Assembly (NCBI GenBank): GCA_009760855.2
Contig: WPIO01000107.1
Span: 623,001-687,000, forward strand
DNA from: Cristatella mucedo
Lineage: Eukaryota; Bryozoa; Phylactolaemata; Cristatellidae
Direction of reading: 5' to 3'
Length of the DNA stretch: 64,000 nucleotides
The position numbers and the translations under genes were made by a program. The notes under the pieces are model-generated. The model did no database searches and was not told the DNA's origin. It worked only from the letters and a program-made list of their open reading frames with translations. Positions 1-11,445 of this stretch are shown here, one piece after another. The stretch's first letter is position 1. Each line of letters begins with the position of its first letter.

Positions 1-1894
1 CTAACATGGGTTACAGAAAAACGTTCGGAACTCATCACCAAAAAATGTAAATCTACTGGCCATAAATAATCGATGGAATTTAAGACATTCACTGAATGAC
101 CGTAGCAGCAAGTACACATTTCAGGTTATATATTTACTATTTATTAATCAGTACAAATTAATGATGCTCAATAACGATTGACAAAGAAGCTGCGATAAAC
201 GCCGATACTCTGACAAATCAAAGCAGGCATTGCACCTGAGATTTTTCAACTATCTCTACCTCGGCGGCATGTGTGTAGGTGCGGCGATGGCCAGGAGTGC
301 ACAAACACAGTAGTTATATTCTAGCTCCCTTATAAAGCGACTTTGGCGCTTAGAAGTTCTGGTTTGATCACACGGAAACGATAGCTTCATCTGGTCTTCT
401 CGAGGTTGTTTTTTTCATGAAGTGCAACATATGATTATGTCAGGTGCATTATTTTCATGCTTACTGATTCAATTTGTATATTTTTCTGGTTACCAACGAT
501 TGCTTACTCGTGCATGAGTCGGTGCATATTAATAGCCACACCTCTTAACAAGCAGTGGCCAAAGTGCTTTCATTTTTGCTTGAGCATGCAAGCCTATGCA
601 AGATGCGTGTTTCTGAATGGTTGATACCGTGCATTAAACTGTTGGTTGAGCACTGTTTCTCTCCTAGATATTTCTTCGGAGTCTAGAGAGAGATTAGTTT
701 TGTAATTAATTCGTCAGTTAATAGATCTCTTTAGTCATACTTCAATCACATTTACTGTTCAAACCATTCGTGTGGTCAAAGCAGGTCATATATGCATTTA
801 AATGCAGGCTAGAAAGCAAGGATCCCGATCATTGAATTAGTGCACTTTTAATGAATACATTTTTGTCTACAGTCTGACTATACAGACATACCCACAATAA
901 TATTGGCTTCCTACGCTTGAAATCAAGATTTTAGTATCCTAAATACTTTCCATCGAAGAATTTCAATCTCCAAAGAATTCTTCATAGGGTATTTTAGATG
1001 TTTCTAAAAATATACAGAACATAGTATTAAGTTTATCTCTGACAATTATATGCACAAAGATTCAAATTCCTTAGCCCTTTGTCTACATTTAAGATTAGAA
1101 ATGAGAAGTGTTTTTACACGCTTACAGCAATCATATCAGTCAGACCTTTAATTTATCCAAGAAAGATTAATTATTTGCTTCATAAAGCATAGCTGACTCA
1201 ATCCCAAGATATTTAGCTTCCTGTTTCCCATTTTTCCAACTTCCATTTTTATTAATATTCCTCATAATTGAACCTCTCTTTATCCGGATCTTTGCTTAAT
1301 GCAGTGAATAAATTTGCTACTGAAAACCTTTCTTAAGAACTTAAGAATCATGGGCGAAAAAATTACAATCAAGAATTACCAGAATAAATACCATAAACCT
1401 ATAACGTAGCTTGTCACAAACTAATCCTATAAAATCCCTCCTGTGGTCTCCACCAGGTAAACAAATCTAAGCCACCAATAAATGTGCAGTTTGACGCCTC
1501 AATTTATAGTGTGTCATTTCAGTCATTCCAAGTCATTTCAGAATAAACTATATTAAATCAGAAGTCGGTTATTATTGGTTTTATTTCAAAGCACTTGAAC
1601 ATGTTAGTCCTGTATTGTCTTTTCCCGGGTTGACTATGATTCTCGAAAACTCCTTCAGTGAGTATAACTTGTGACAAATATCGGGTGTAATGATTCATTC
1701 AAAATATTTCGGTAGAGATTGCAGTGAAGAAATTTCACTAAGACACTGCTGCACAGCTTAATGAACTGCATTATGGATAGTGTCTGGTCCTGCTTGATCT
1801 TTAGGCTTTATTCGGTTCAGCTGACAATAGCTCTCTGCCTGTTTGAGCTTTTCAAAGCAACGATCATTGCGTCGGTTGGCTGATGAGGTAATGA
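1..1894. other. AT-rich DNA with no recognised feature
   Basis: I see no open frame of useful length, no recognisable repeat and no RNA gene here. It reads as ordinary intergenic or intronic DNA up to the first L2 fragment. Confidence 0.6.
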
Positions 1895-2715
1895 GGTCTC
1901 ACTTTTAGGTCCCTTTATTCTTTGTCTCCTGCATACCTATCAGGTCTACTGCCTCACCACGCTAAACGCCATAACATTCTGCTCTTTAGGAAGAATCCAA
2001 TTGGTTCAAGTCTATCAGTCTGGCTTACAGTTAGCTTTGCTCGCCTGCACCGATACTTGAAAAGCCCGGGTTATGTACAGAGGTCCTTGCAAGCTATCAC
2101 CCAGTTTCCTTTCTTAATTTGTAATGAAAGGTTCTTGAAAAATGGTCACTAAGCAGCTGGTAACACACATTGAAAAGAATATAATATCAGAAAAATTCAA
2201 GCGGGGTTCAAGCGGCATCACTCCGCTTAAACTGCTCTCATCCGTGTTACCAACAAGATCCTATGCAGCAACAATAACGTTTTTTTCGGAATCAAACTGT
2301 TACCTATACCTAGCACAAACCTCAAATTCTTTGAAGACGTTGCCTGTAGTTCGTATGCTCCCAAAGCCTGGATCTAACTCCAGACCTGCGTCATGACAGC
2401 TCCTGACTTTTCCACATTTAAAAAGAAAATTAAAACACATCTATTTATGACAGCATTTAGTGTTTCCCTGGGATTCATCTTTAATGGGCTTTTGTGTGCT
2501 AAAACATTTGCATGCTGCAACTAACCACATTTGCATGTTGAGGCTGTACGTTACAGCACTAACCACGTTAGTCTTGCTTTTTTATACAGTATACTACCGC
2601 TAACCACTCAATCGTGCTTCCTTAGCAGCAGTTTTCAAGCACCTAGATAGAGACTGAGTTATCTTAGGGCACTATCAAGCGCATTAAAACTTTAATTATT
2701 ATTATTATTGTCATT
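1895..2715 (+). mobile_element. Degenerate composite L2-A fragment with internal L2-type RT piece
   Basis: The left part (about 1895-1975) reads as the L2-A C-terminal region (LTFRSL, AYLSGLLPHHAK). The right part (2280-2715) reads as the rest of that C-terminus (APKAWI...) and the 3' UTR, ending in an ATT-rich tail. Between them, about 2125-2250 translates to an RT block (VTKQLVTHIEKNIISEKF) that belongs far upstream in an L2 ORF2 and looks closer to the L2-B lineage. The copy is therefore rearranged or carries an inserted RT fragment. All frames are broken. Confidence 0.7.
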
Positions 2716-2758
2716 CACTCTATTATTTGACTCTGTGCCATTGACTCTGTTATTATTG

Positions 2759-2846
2759 TCATTGTGATTGGAGATATGGTGGCAGAGCTAGCATATCTCC
2801 AGTCATTGTGATTGGAGATATGGTGGCAGAGCTAGCATATCTCCAG
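2759..2846. repeat. Perfect 44-bp tandem duplication with inner inverted repeat
   Basis: A 44-bp segment (2759-2802) is repeated exactly at 2803-2846. Each unit contains arms GGAGATATG and CATATCTCC about 12 bp apart. It lies at the 5' edge of the L2-A copy that follows, and the unit includes L2-A sequence (GGCAGAGCTAGCATATCTCC). Confidence 0.85.
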
Positions 2847-3720
2847 TTGAATCAGCTCGAAATCTAGGTGTCATATTTTAAGGCAACCTCTCGTTAGACG
2901 ACCATATCAGCTCCACAGTCAAATCTGCCTATTTTCAGCCACATAGCATTGCTAAAATTCGTGCTTGTTTAGATCAGGATACCACGTCCAAGTTGGTCCA
3001 TGCATTCGTGACATCCCGTCTCGACTTCTGCAACCCACTGCTTACTGGCCTACCGGCATGTGCGATCAAGCGATTGCAGCTGGTGCAAAACTCTGCAGCT
3101 AGGCTTGTCTGTCGTGAGCGTCGCAGTTGCCACATTACTCCACTTCTCGCCGACCTGCACTGGCTACCAGTCAAGCAACGGATTTACTTCAAGGTTTTGT
3201 TGCTCACTTTTAGGTCACTTCATTATTCGGCTCCAGCCAACCTCTCAGATATACTCCCCCATCAGGCCAAGCATCGTAACACCCGCTTTTCGGAATCCAA
3301 CAGTCTACCAATACCTCGGACAAACCTGAAATCCTTTGGAGACCGTGCATTTAGTTCGTATGCTCCCAAAGCCTGGAACTCCCTCCCGACCTGTGTCAGA
3401 ACATCCCCTGACCTGACCACATTTAAAAAGAACTTATAAATACGCCTATTTAGGACAGCATTTAGTGAGTCAATGTGATTCGTCCTGGATGTGCTTAGGC
3501 GTGCCGACACGGTGCATGCTGCCACTAACCACATTTGCATGCTGACCCTGTGCTTGTCACCCCTAACCACGCTATTCATTTTGTTTGTTTACCACGTATG
3601 ATGTTACTCACCATTCAATTGCATTTCCTATTTCAGCAAATTTAAAGTGCCTAGAGAGGGATTGAGTTCTCTGAGGGCGCTTCATCGAGTGAATTATTAT
3701 TGATATTGTTATTTTTATTG
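2835..3720 (+). mobile_element. L2-A non-LTR retrotransposon, 5'-truncated copy
   Basis: This covers the last part of ORF2 and the 3' UTR. The frame at 2993-3439 reads VHAFVTSRLDFCNPLLTGLP, LQLVQNSAARLVCRERRSC, ADLHWLPVKQRI, FGDRAFSSYAPKAWNSLPTC and LTTFKKNL, the standard C-terminal blocks of L2/CR1-group ORF2 that follow the RT domain. It ends with the family hairpin (near 3645-3690) and an ATT-rich tail. The protein is interrupted before its normal end. It is non-functional because the RT and endonuclease are missing. Confidence 0.9.
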
Positions 3721-4537
3721 ACTCTAAAAACGAGATCGGAATCATTTCGGTGTCTCTTAACACTCTGACCCCGTCCGTCCGGGTTTCTGCCTCACGAGCT
3801 CTCCCTCAGACCTGCCACGCCTTTTGTTTGTGTTGCAATATATGTGTCTATGTATATCTATGTATATCGAATATCTATGTATATCTAATCTATGTATATC
3901 GAAGGTGCTTAGCAATGGCACTGGGGCCATGGGGCCTGCAATGTGCATCACAATCGAGTTTTGGAAGCCTTCATAATTTGCAGGAGATGCGATGGCAACG
4001 ATGTCATTATCCCGAACATCGTTCTAGTCACCAAGGACGGTGACTTCACATTCAAGTGGTGAAAGCCATAATTTCTAATGCACATCTCTTTCGCCATCGC
4101 AATCAAAAAATCGCTTTCTCAGGGAGTCTTTTTTGGGAGGATGGTTTCGCTCGTGAGTAACTTTACATGGCCTCTTTACTGGACGATCATTCTTATAACA
4201 CTCGCTTCTTTCTCAAAGGCTATCCACTTGTACGAAGACATAAAATATAGTGTACCAACTGGCAATAGACGTGCAAATGTATGTACAATATTGTATTTCT
4301 ACTAGAGTGAGTGAAGAGAGTTCACAGGCTCACTCGCATCTCTATAGGTAATAGTTATTGCAAAGGTTTGCTATCAATGCTTGCATTGTTGAATAAAAAC
4401 TACTTCGTCAGTGGCAGACTGGGATTTTGTTTAAATAAACATTTCATGCTATTCAAGCTTCACGTGCCACTGCTTACATTCTATAATCATTATATTCAGT
4501 CACGTTCGATTGTTTTTACGTCTCCTTCAATCTTGTT
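3721..4537. other. No recognised gene; short TATGTATATC minisatellite
   Basis: At about 3842-3905 there are several imperfect repeats of a TATGTATATC(TA) unit. The rest holds only short frames with no recognisable product. Confidence 0.55.
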
Positions 4538-4890
4538 CTTCCTAAAGCTGGTAACTCACTCTCGACTTCCATCGCAACATCTCCTGACTTGACTACATTT
4601 AAAAGGAAACTAAAGACGTATTTATTTATAGCCGCTCTTAGTGGATCCACATGATTTATTTTGTATGTGCTCCTGCATACTGACACTGTGCATGAGGCTC
4701 CTAACCGTACTCTCATGCTGACCTTACACATGCAACCCTAGCCATGTTATGCTTGTTACCATTAGGTATGCTACCACTAACAATTCGATCGTGCTTCCCT
4801 TGCAGCAATTGTAAAGTGTCTAGAAAGAAATTAAGCGATCAGGAGGTGCTATATCAAATGGATTATTATTTATATTATTATTGTTTAATT
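4538..4890 (+). mobile_element. Old L2-A 3' end fragment
   Basis: The 3' coding end (LTTFKRKLKTYLF-like) and the 3' UTR are visible with many substitutions. The terminal hairpin is diverged (GTAAAGTGTC...GGTGCTATATC) and is followed by ATTATTATTTATATTATTATT. Its divergence suggests an older insertion than most others here. Confidence 0.8.
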
Positions 4891-7204
4891 ATTTAAATGC
4901 TTCTACTTTCTTAGTAACTTTGATGAATTTTAAAGCTACCAGTGTGAATATCAATGTAACCTTACGTTACTGTCGCTAAAGACAACAAACTAAAGTTTTA
5001 AAATATTTGGGTCGCATTATTCAACATTAAAGGCAATGAGAGAGATAGTTCCTACTCAAAATATACTGTGGCTAATAGGAACAAGTCACGAAGCTTCAGG
5101 GAAAGAGTCAATTTTGAAAAATACCTTAATGCACTAGTAAACCTTATTTGATACCATTGCTACGATTGTGGGCACAAAGCACGGTTACAGAGTAAAACTT
5201 AAACAATGAATCCCGCTTTGGTCTGACTGCAGAATCCATCGTATATTGCCAAAGCAGTAGCGGCCACAGTAGTCCAGTCCTTTCTTGAAGGATTAAGGCC
5301 TCTTTTAGGCTGCAAGACCTCTTTTAGTGCTTTTCACCTATGCGTTGCTTAAGTCCTGGACATTTTACTGCAAGGTAATATTAGCAATTAAATTAAGAAA
5401 GCATTTCACCTGTCATATTTTATTTTAGCGCTCAACTATTTTGCTGTGTAATTAAAACTAAATACTGCGAGTGCAGTTTATCTCCATAATTAACTTCAAG
5501 AAGAGACAAGGATCATGCGGCTGTCAAATATTTGATTGAACCATCCGTTGGGGCTAAGAAAAAAAACTTGTCAGGAAATGAAAATTCGCATGGCTTTGCT
5601 GGGTGTAACTCAAACTTCTGTGCTGCTTTTTCTCTCTGTGACACGCTCGCAGATTAGTCTTACAGGTCTTCACTGACAATTTACATTCAATTAAGTTTAT
5701 TATCTCAATTTTTCTAAGCAATAATTGTGATAAGCTGCCAATATTTTTAATAATTTTGGTGCAGATACACGTGAGCAGCCAATAAGTTACAGTTCAGTGT
5801 GCGAATTCTCCTCTGAATTGTGCACACAGAAAGGGAAGCCATTTATGTCACAGGATGGGTGATTATTTAGGTATATTGTATACAATTGCACGCGAAAGTC
5901 TATTTAGTTTATAGTTTTATAGTTTTAAAACCATCAATTAAATAGCTTTGCATACCGTTGTCTAATTTTCGTTGCTGATAAACACTCTTATTTATGTTTT
6001 AGGCTGAGGCCTACGGGAAATTGGCATCCATAAGCATACCGCTGGAACCATATTGTGGGCCATAGCTCAGCAGCAGAATTCCCAAGAGGGCACTTATTTA
6101 TGATGCAAAAAGCATCTCAATGCGTTTAGCAGCTCAGAAGAAACTCGGCTCCTTTGAACTGAATCAGATCCGAGCTCTAGTTTTTCATAGAGATTGCATG
6201 TTTGGGACATAATATAAGCTCGTGATGTAACCGTCCACAGCCAATATCGGAAAGGAAATACACCACCAGCATTGTTGAGAAATTTGACGGTGCATGCAAG
6301 GTGGTGCGATCTTTTTATTAATGGTCTCTAAATCTTACCGGATAAAATGATGAGCACGTTGTAATATACGTGCTTATAAGTTTACTGGACGGCAGGATCC
6401 ATTCTCTATGCCCAGAATTAGCAGCGAAACAACACTTGTGCTTGTGAAGTTGTTTTTGTCGAGTCAGCTTTTCGAATTTTCTTTCGCTTAAACTTTTTCA
6501 ACAAAATTGTAATAAAGTATTCAGAAAAGCTCATTAGCTGTTTGATCTTCATATATGACGTTTTATTATGCTGTTATTTCTGTCTCAAATCATCAATCCT
6601 GAGAGGAAAGAGAATGATACTTTTCCCTGCTTACACTAATTTCCATCGGCATCATACAAGCACTGACTAGTGAACAAGCTTAGTTTCTAACAAACGTGAG
6701 CGGCGGAATGATTATGACCATCCAGGCAGTGATTTAGCAGCTCCGTCGAGCTGGAAAAAATGGGCCCGAGTCGGTTGCAAGAGGGATAACTTCATCGGCT
6801 AGCTCTGGTGACAGTCTTTTTAAAGAAACTTACAATACATGGGCTTTTTTCAAAGAGGTCACCTAAATTCCTAGAGACTGTGCTCTCTTGGCTACCTTGA
6901 CGGCGAGAGTCCCACCTTACTAGTTGATTTTTAAATGCGAGCTGTCTCTCGGCCAATTTTTTGTATTGAGTCGAAAGTTAAAACTCGGGTTACGAGCCAG
7001 CATCAGAGACCCCGGCATTCGCTGGCGAAGCTAACGCCATAGCGAGCGCCGTAACTTCCCGGCGTCATGCGTATCTCACTCGTTCACTTTAAGCGGTTAG
7101 CTCGTAGTGGAAGCATCAATGTGTTCCTCGCACTTCTGCTTGTAGCTATTCTGCAAAGCTTTATTTTACCAGCCGTGGATCAGAAGAAGTTGAGTGTGAA
7201 GTAC
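4891..7204. other. Featureless AT-rich stretch
   Basis: No recognisable gene, RNA or repeat was seen. A short frame at 7067-7249 (60 codons) has a hydrophobic segment, but its end overlaps the Tigger remnant, so it is probably chance. Confidence 0.55.
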
Positions 7205-7965
7205 TGTGCTGCGAAAAAGAAGCGGACGACGCGCATCGAATTAAAATAAGAAGATATGGCAAAGCATGGGAAAAGTGTACATTTCGTTGACTTGGCGAAG
7301 CAGGATGAGTGTAGTAATTATACTATCTCCCCAAAACGGAAGCAGAAGGAGTAGATAAAGGCTATAACGCCAACCAAAAGCAGACGAGCATCCATAAAAA
7401 AGAGAAGCTGCTGACGGTGTAGCTTATGGAAGAAAGGAAGAAAGAAAAAAAAGAGAAGCTGCTGTAGCTTATGGAAGAGCAGCTCGCAGGAGAAACTGTG
7501 GTGGAGCCGGTAATCACGTAGAAGACACGAGTTATTTGCACTGATTTGCCGCAGTGGACCCCGAGCACTTCAATGTACGAGGCATCGGGCGAGCCGTTTA
7601 AAGCAAGTCCGGTCTGGTACGACAATTTTAGAAAGAGGACCGACATTCATTTCGTTGGCAGGCATGGTGAGGCAGGGAGCGCAAATATGAAGGATTACCA
7701 AGGATTAATAATTAATAATTAATAGTTAATTATCATTATTAATTACTAAGGATTACCACAAGCCTTTTGCTGGAATTGAAGTAACAGAAGGACACACCCT
7801 CCAGTAAGTATGTGACGAGACATTGCTCACCAGGCCGCAAACCCAGGATCGGCTAACCCTCGCACTTTGCACCAATGCGAGCGGCAAGTGCAAGGTTAAG
7901 CCGCTGCTCGTTTGTCATTTGGAAACCCCAGGGCCTCTAGGTCACATAAGATATCGCTAGAAAAA
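7205..7965 (+). pseudogene. Decayed pogo/Tigger-type transposase
   Basis: Reading with several in-frame stops gives an N-terminal helix-turn-helix like that of CENP-B/Tigger proteins (KKRTTRIELK, KHGKSVHFVDLAKQDECS). It is followed by the second DNA-binding half (LMEEQLAGETVVEPVIT, then FKASPVWYDNFRKRT and HFVGRHGEAGSA). After an AT-rich insertion (about 7700-7748), the DDE-core block DRLTLALCTNASGKCKVKPL appears near 7850-7925. Family proteins bind their own terminal repeats and cut and paste the element. This copy is dead: stops, a local duplication of an AGAGAAGCTGCTG segment near 7400-7460, and no detectable C-terminus. I did not find the terminal inverted repeats. Confidence 0.75.
7700..7760. 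repeat. ATTAAT-rich insertion flanked by AGGATTACCA repeats
   Basis: An AT-only stretch of imperfect TTAATAA units lies between two copies of AGGATTACCA (near 7692 and 7749) and interrupts the Tigger remnant. It could be a small insertion with a 10-bp target duplication or slippage. Confidence 0.5.
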
Positions 7966-8389
7966 CCTCAGGCTCTGTGAAGGGCGAACCCAAGATCTTG
8001 AGCGATCAGATAATTCTTAATGGGCGGAGGAATTAGGTCTTTGATCCTGACATTGAAAAACATCTCTGGGAAATTAAGGTACTCGCCTGTAAGACTTTCC
8101 TGTCCTTGAAAATGCATGTTCAACTACCCAAACTCAAAGATATTGCCATTTCATTTAAGGAAATTTGCCAGCATCTAGTAAAAAAAAATTGAAGCACAGG
8201 CAGTCATTATTGGTCGCAGCAACGGATTCTATTGTTGAAATGACAAAATAATACGTTCAGCACAGAAGTGATAGCCCATCATGTTGGTGCGAAATTACTT
8301 TTCCTAGAGGCTCTGCATTAATAGAGGCAAGCTAAGGGCTGAGAACTGAGCCTTTTCAAACCACTAGTGACTCGTCTGCTGAGTGAACT

Positions 8390-8505
8390 GACCAGCACAG
8401 GAAACGGATTGAACACGAATCTGCTAATAAAAATTGAACTATGCCAGTTCCTTTACTGCCAGACCGATCACTGTTCTTACTCGTTCAAGTAAGATATCGC
8501 GTTTT
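8390..8505 (-). mobile_element. L2-B RT fragment
   Basis: The sequence parallels 25255-25370 (GGATTGAACACGA, TGCCAGACCGATC, TCGTTCAAG), which encodes the segment after the first RT palm motif of L2-B on the minus strand. It is heavily diverged and very short. Confidence 0.65.
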
Positions 8506-9727
8506 AGTATGGCGATAAAATTCGAGTAACCCAGCAGGTCCAGCAAATTTATTGTTTTGTCAATGCATGATCAGAATTATACAAAATACTGCTGTACTTT
8601 CATTGGCTGCCTTAGTGCACCACAGAAGCAGCTGTTGTGGATTTGGAGCCAGATGATTGTTATCTGCACTTGGTACAAGCTGATAGATGCTCACTTAAAA
8701 AGCATCCCAATACGTGCTATTTCAGAAGCACTGCATTAGGTATGAAAGCTTGTCTAATTTAAACTCACTGCCATATCTGAACTTCCATCAATACGATAAA
8801 GATGTATTAGAATAAGTAACTTGCAGGTAGCCTTCTTAAGGTGACACTTTTCAGCTACTCTGTTAGTACATCTAGGGAATCAGAAAACTCCGCGTGCACC
8901 CATGGTTACTGCTTAACGGTGGTTCAAGCACGACTGGTGGTCCTTCAATATGCGAGAATAAAAATCAGAACCGTGACACTTGGAATCTTACGTGTTTGGA
9001 AGCAATAACGTCTTTGACTGCAGTCATAAGAGAGTGGGACAAGCATTTTTTGAAAAACCGAGTTCGCACCTGTGCTTTATAAGAAGAATCATTCAAATTT
9101 TACAAATTTAAAGATAGACATCTCATTAGCTACGTATTAACTGAACATAACTGAGATTGCTTGACATAAGCACATCTATGCCTATTTCTTACAGTACATC
9201 TGGATTTTCTTAAGTGGCTGTAAGTACATTAAGAAGTCTTAAAATGCAAACATATGTTAAACGGTTTTAATATTTTTACTGACTAAGTCACTCCCAGAAC
9301 CAATATTAAATTCTGATATTTTTTCGAGCGACGGTATTAGGGGTATGCAAGACAGGACAATGATCCGAAACGTTCAGAGGAAACAGCTAGTAAATATTGA
9401 AAGAAATACTTTTTCAGTCACTCTGCTGGAAACATTCATGTAGACTTTTTACGTATTTTAAGTTTTGGACTATATCAAAATTCTCCTGCCTTCAAAAAAT
9501 TCGGGGCACCTAAGCTAGCCTCAATAACATGAGCCGTGGCCATCATGGCCTACCGTCACACTTGAAGATTTTAGGGATAAACTCAAACAATTGATCCATT
9601 ACCAGAGTAAGATTTTTTATGCACGTCAGTAGATAACCAACATTAGAGGGATGGAGTAATTGTAAATGGAAATGAGAGAGATGATATATGGAGATAAGAG
9701 CCTTGTATGGGGATCACTATTAACGTC
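8506..9727. other. No recognised feature
   Basis: Only short frames, such as 8894-9082, with no recognisable product. No clear repeat was seen. Confidence 0.5.
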
Positions 9728-9895
9728 CAAAGAGAGACTAATCTCTATTCAGGCGCTTCACATATTCCATGGGGCTCGACCCAAGACCCCTCTTCAAGTC
9801 CTCAAGACCTCAACCCCTCTTCAAGTCATCAAATTCATTAACCTAGACATTGGTTCGTGTCGAGAACCTTAACCACTGGGCTAAACCAGCAAGGC
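9728..9895 (-). mobile_element. tRNA-derived SINE with L2-like tail
   Basis: On the minus strand the head carries an RNA polymerase III A box (TAGCCCAGTGGTTAAGG, near 9867-9885) and, after an internal expansion with short duplicated segments (AAGACC/CTCTTCAAGTC), a B-box-like GGGTCGAGCCCC. The 3' part (GTGAAGCGCCTGAATAGAGATTA, written here in two pieces as GTGAAGCGCCTG and AATAGAGATTA) resembles the L2-A terminal hairpin GTAAAGCGCCTAGAGAGAGATT. This is the expected layout of a SINE mobilised by L2. Confidence 0.75.
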
Positions 9896-10244
9896 ATTTT
9901 TGCTGTGCTTAGACTCGAAACAAATGACCATGGTCAGCATGAAGCTAATGCATACTAGTTTTTTTCAATAGGTAACCTTGCATTTAATTAGTTATTATTG
10001 ATAGGTTACGGTCACTGGTTAAGCTAGAGGCAATCATTGTTCAGTTTGGAGCATTTTTGGAGCACCCAGCATCTTTGGAGCTCTAGGTACTGTAACAGAT
10101 TTTAATTTAATGTCGTCCGCACTAACCCTGTTGAAAGCTAGCTCCACATCAGCTCTTAGTCCACCATATATTGATCCTTGTGTGTATTATTTGAACACTT
10201 CTAAGAAATCAACAATCTTTAGCTCCCTTAAATTTAGCGTTTCA

Positions 10245-10440
10245 AGGCTGCCTCTACGGCAGAAATTTTAGCTTGAAACGATGATTATTCCCAGAAGTTA
10301 AGCAACCGTTGCCATTTAGGCTGATGCCATCGATTAGTACCAGCTGTATGCTATACCTGTATACTAGTTCCAAGTGAAAGAGAGATCCAGTTTTCGGAGA
10401 GTGTTATAACCAGTATTATTATTTTATCATTATTAAAGTA
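10245..10440 (+). mobile_element. Possible 5S rRNA-derived SINE (SINE3-like) with L2-type tail
   Basis: CTCTACGGC near 10253, TTGAAACG near 10273, AGAAGTTAAGCAACC near 10293 and TTAGTAC near 10334 match in order the 5S rRNA landmarks CTACGGCC, CTGAACGC, GAAGCTAAGCAGG and TTAGTAC. A spacer of about 17 nt breaks the internal control region. The 3' part (AAGTGAAAGAGAGATCCAG, TTTTCGGAGAGTGTTATAAC, then ATTATTATTTT) follows the L2-A tail layout. 5S-headed SINEs with CR1/L2 tails are known as SINE3. Alternatives are a decayed 5S pseudogene or chance similarity. Confidence 0.45.
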
Positions 10441-11324
10441 TCTGATAGCCACTAAAATACTTCGCCAGCTGCTATACTAAATAAGACGCTTGAAAAAGCT
10501 ATAACGAATAAAGTTCCTTTTTTAGTCTAGTTTTATTACTGTTACTGATAAATTTGTTTCTTTTGAGCAACTGAGATTATTTTGGCCTTTAAAAGCTTAA
10601 CCTTTTGCTTAATGTGAATGGATAAAAAGTGACGACTTGCTTGCTTTTTATGCTTGTCTGCATGTAACGACAACCCTTAGTGATGAGCTCTCTTTCAGCA
10701 TGTTGCAAAGCTCTTTTACAGAGCATTATTCCCAAATAGGGTGCTGCTCAGCGACCTATTGCCTATGATAATGTTGTTCCATTTTAAAAACAGGCTTAAT
10801 ACCAATCATTACACTATCCTCAGCTTCAGGACTGAGGCTCAACAACTTCAACATAAGGACGGATTCAAAAATATGCATATACACGTAAAGGTTTACAAAA
10901 TTAACTATGAACTTGATCAAGTCTTCGGTGCATGGAAAAGTTTACTTATAAAGTTGTGGACTTTTACCTCCTAAATATGAAAATTGTCTATTACTTCCTG
11001 TGACTTTTGCTTTTGGTGAAAATGTATATCAATAGACTTGCAATCTCCTTATTCTCCGTATCATTGATGATACATCTATAGACATAGGTCTTGTGTTGAG
11101 TAAAAAAATGTAAATCATTTTTAAAAGCATTTATTTTTCTCAGATGATCATGTTATTGTACTACGATTATATTTATCTAAATAAAATTCCTGGAAAAAGC
11201 GCCAATTTTTTTCAATATAAGACGTTTAAAACTCTATTTCCAATTACTAGACCGAGTCGCTGAGGCTCGATATTGATCAGATATTTTAATTGTAATCATG
11301 GCACAGTTCATTTTTATTTATAAT
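10441..11324. other. No recognised feature
   Basis: A frame of 77 codons at 10741-10974 has no recognisable product. Nothing else is supported. Confidence 0.5.
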
Positions 11325-11445
11325 AATAATAATAATGCACTTGATAAAGCGCCCTCAGAGAACCCAATCTCTTTCTAGGTGCTTTACATTTGTTGCAAGG
11401 GAAATGCAATTGAATGGTGAGTTATATCATGTATACAGACTTCCT
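11325..11445 (-). mobile_element. L2-A terminal 3' fragment
   Basis: Only the 3' end is present. On the plus strand it starts with TAATAATAATAAT followed by GATAAAGCGCCCTCAGAGAA and TTTCTAGGTGCTTTACATTTG, the family hairpin in minus orientation. It is an extreme 5' truncation of about 120 bp. Confidence 0.85.

Noticed and set aside
8980-9060. A minus-strand micro-exon (AG/TCAAAGACG...CAC/GTAAGA)
   Set aside because: Only about 26 nt with no neighbouring exon to join; chance match to splice consensus.
10245-10370. A functional 5S rRNA gene
   Set aside because: Only scattered landmarks match, the internal control region is split, and the 3' part is retroelement-like.
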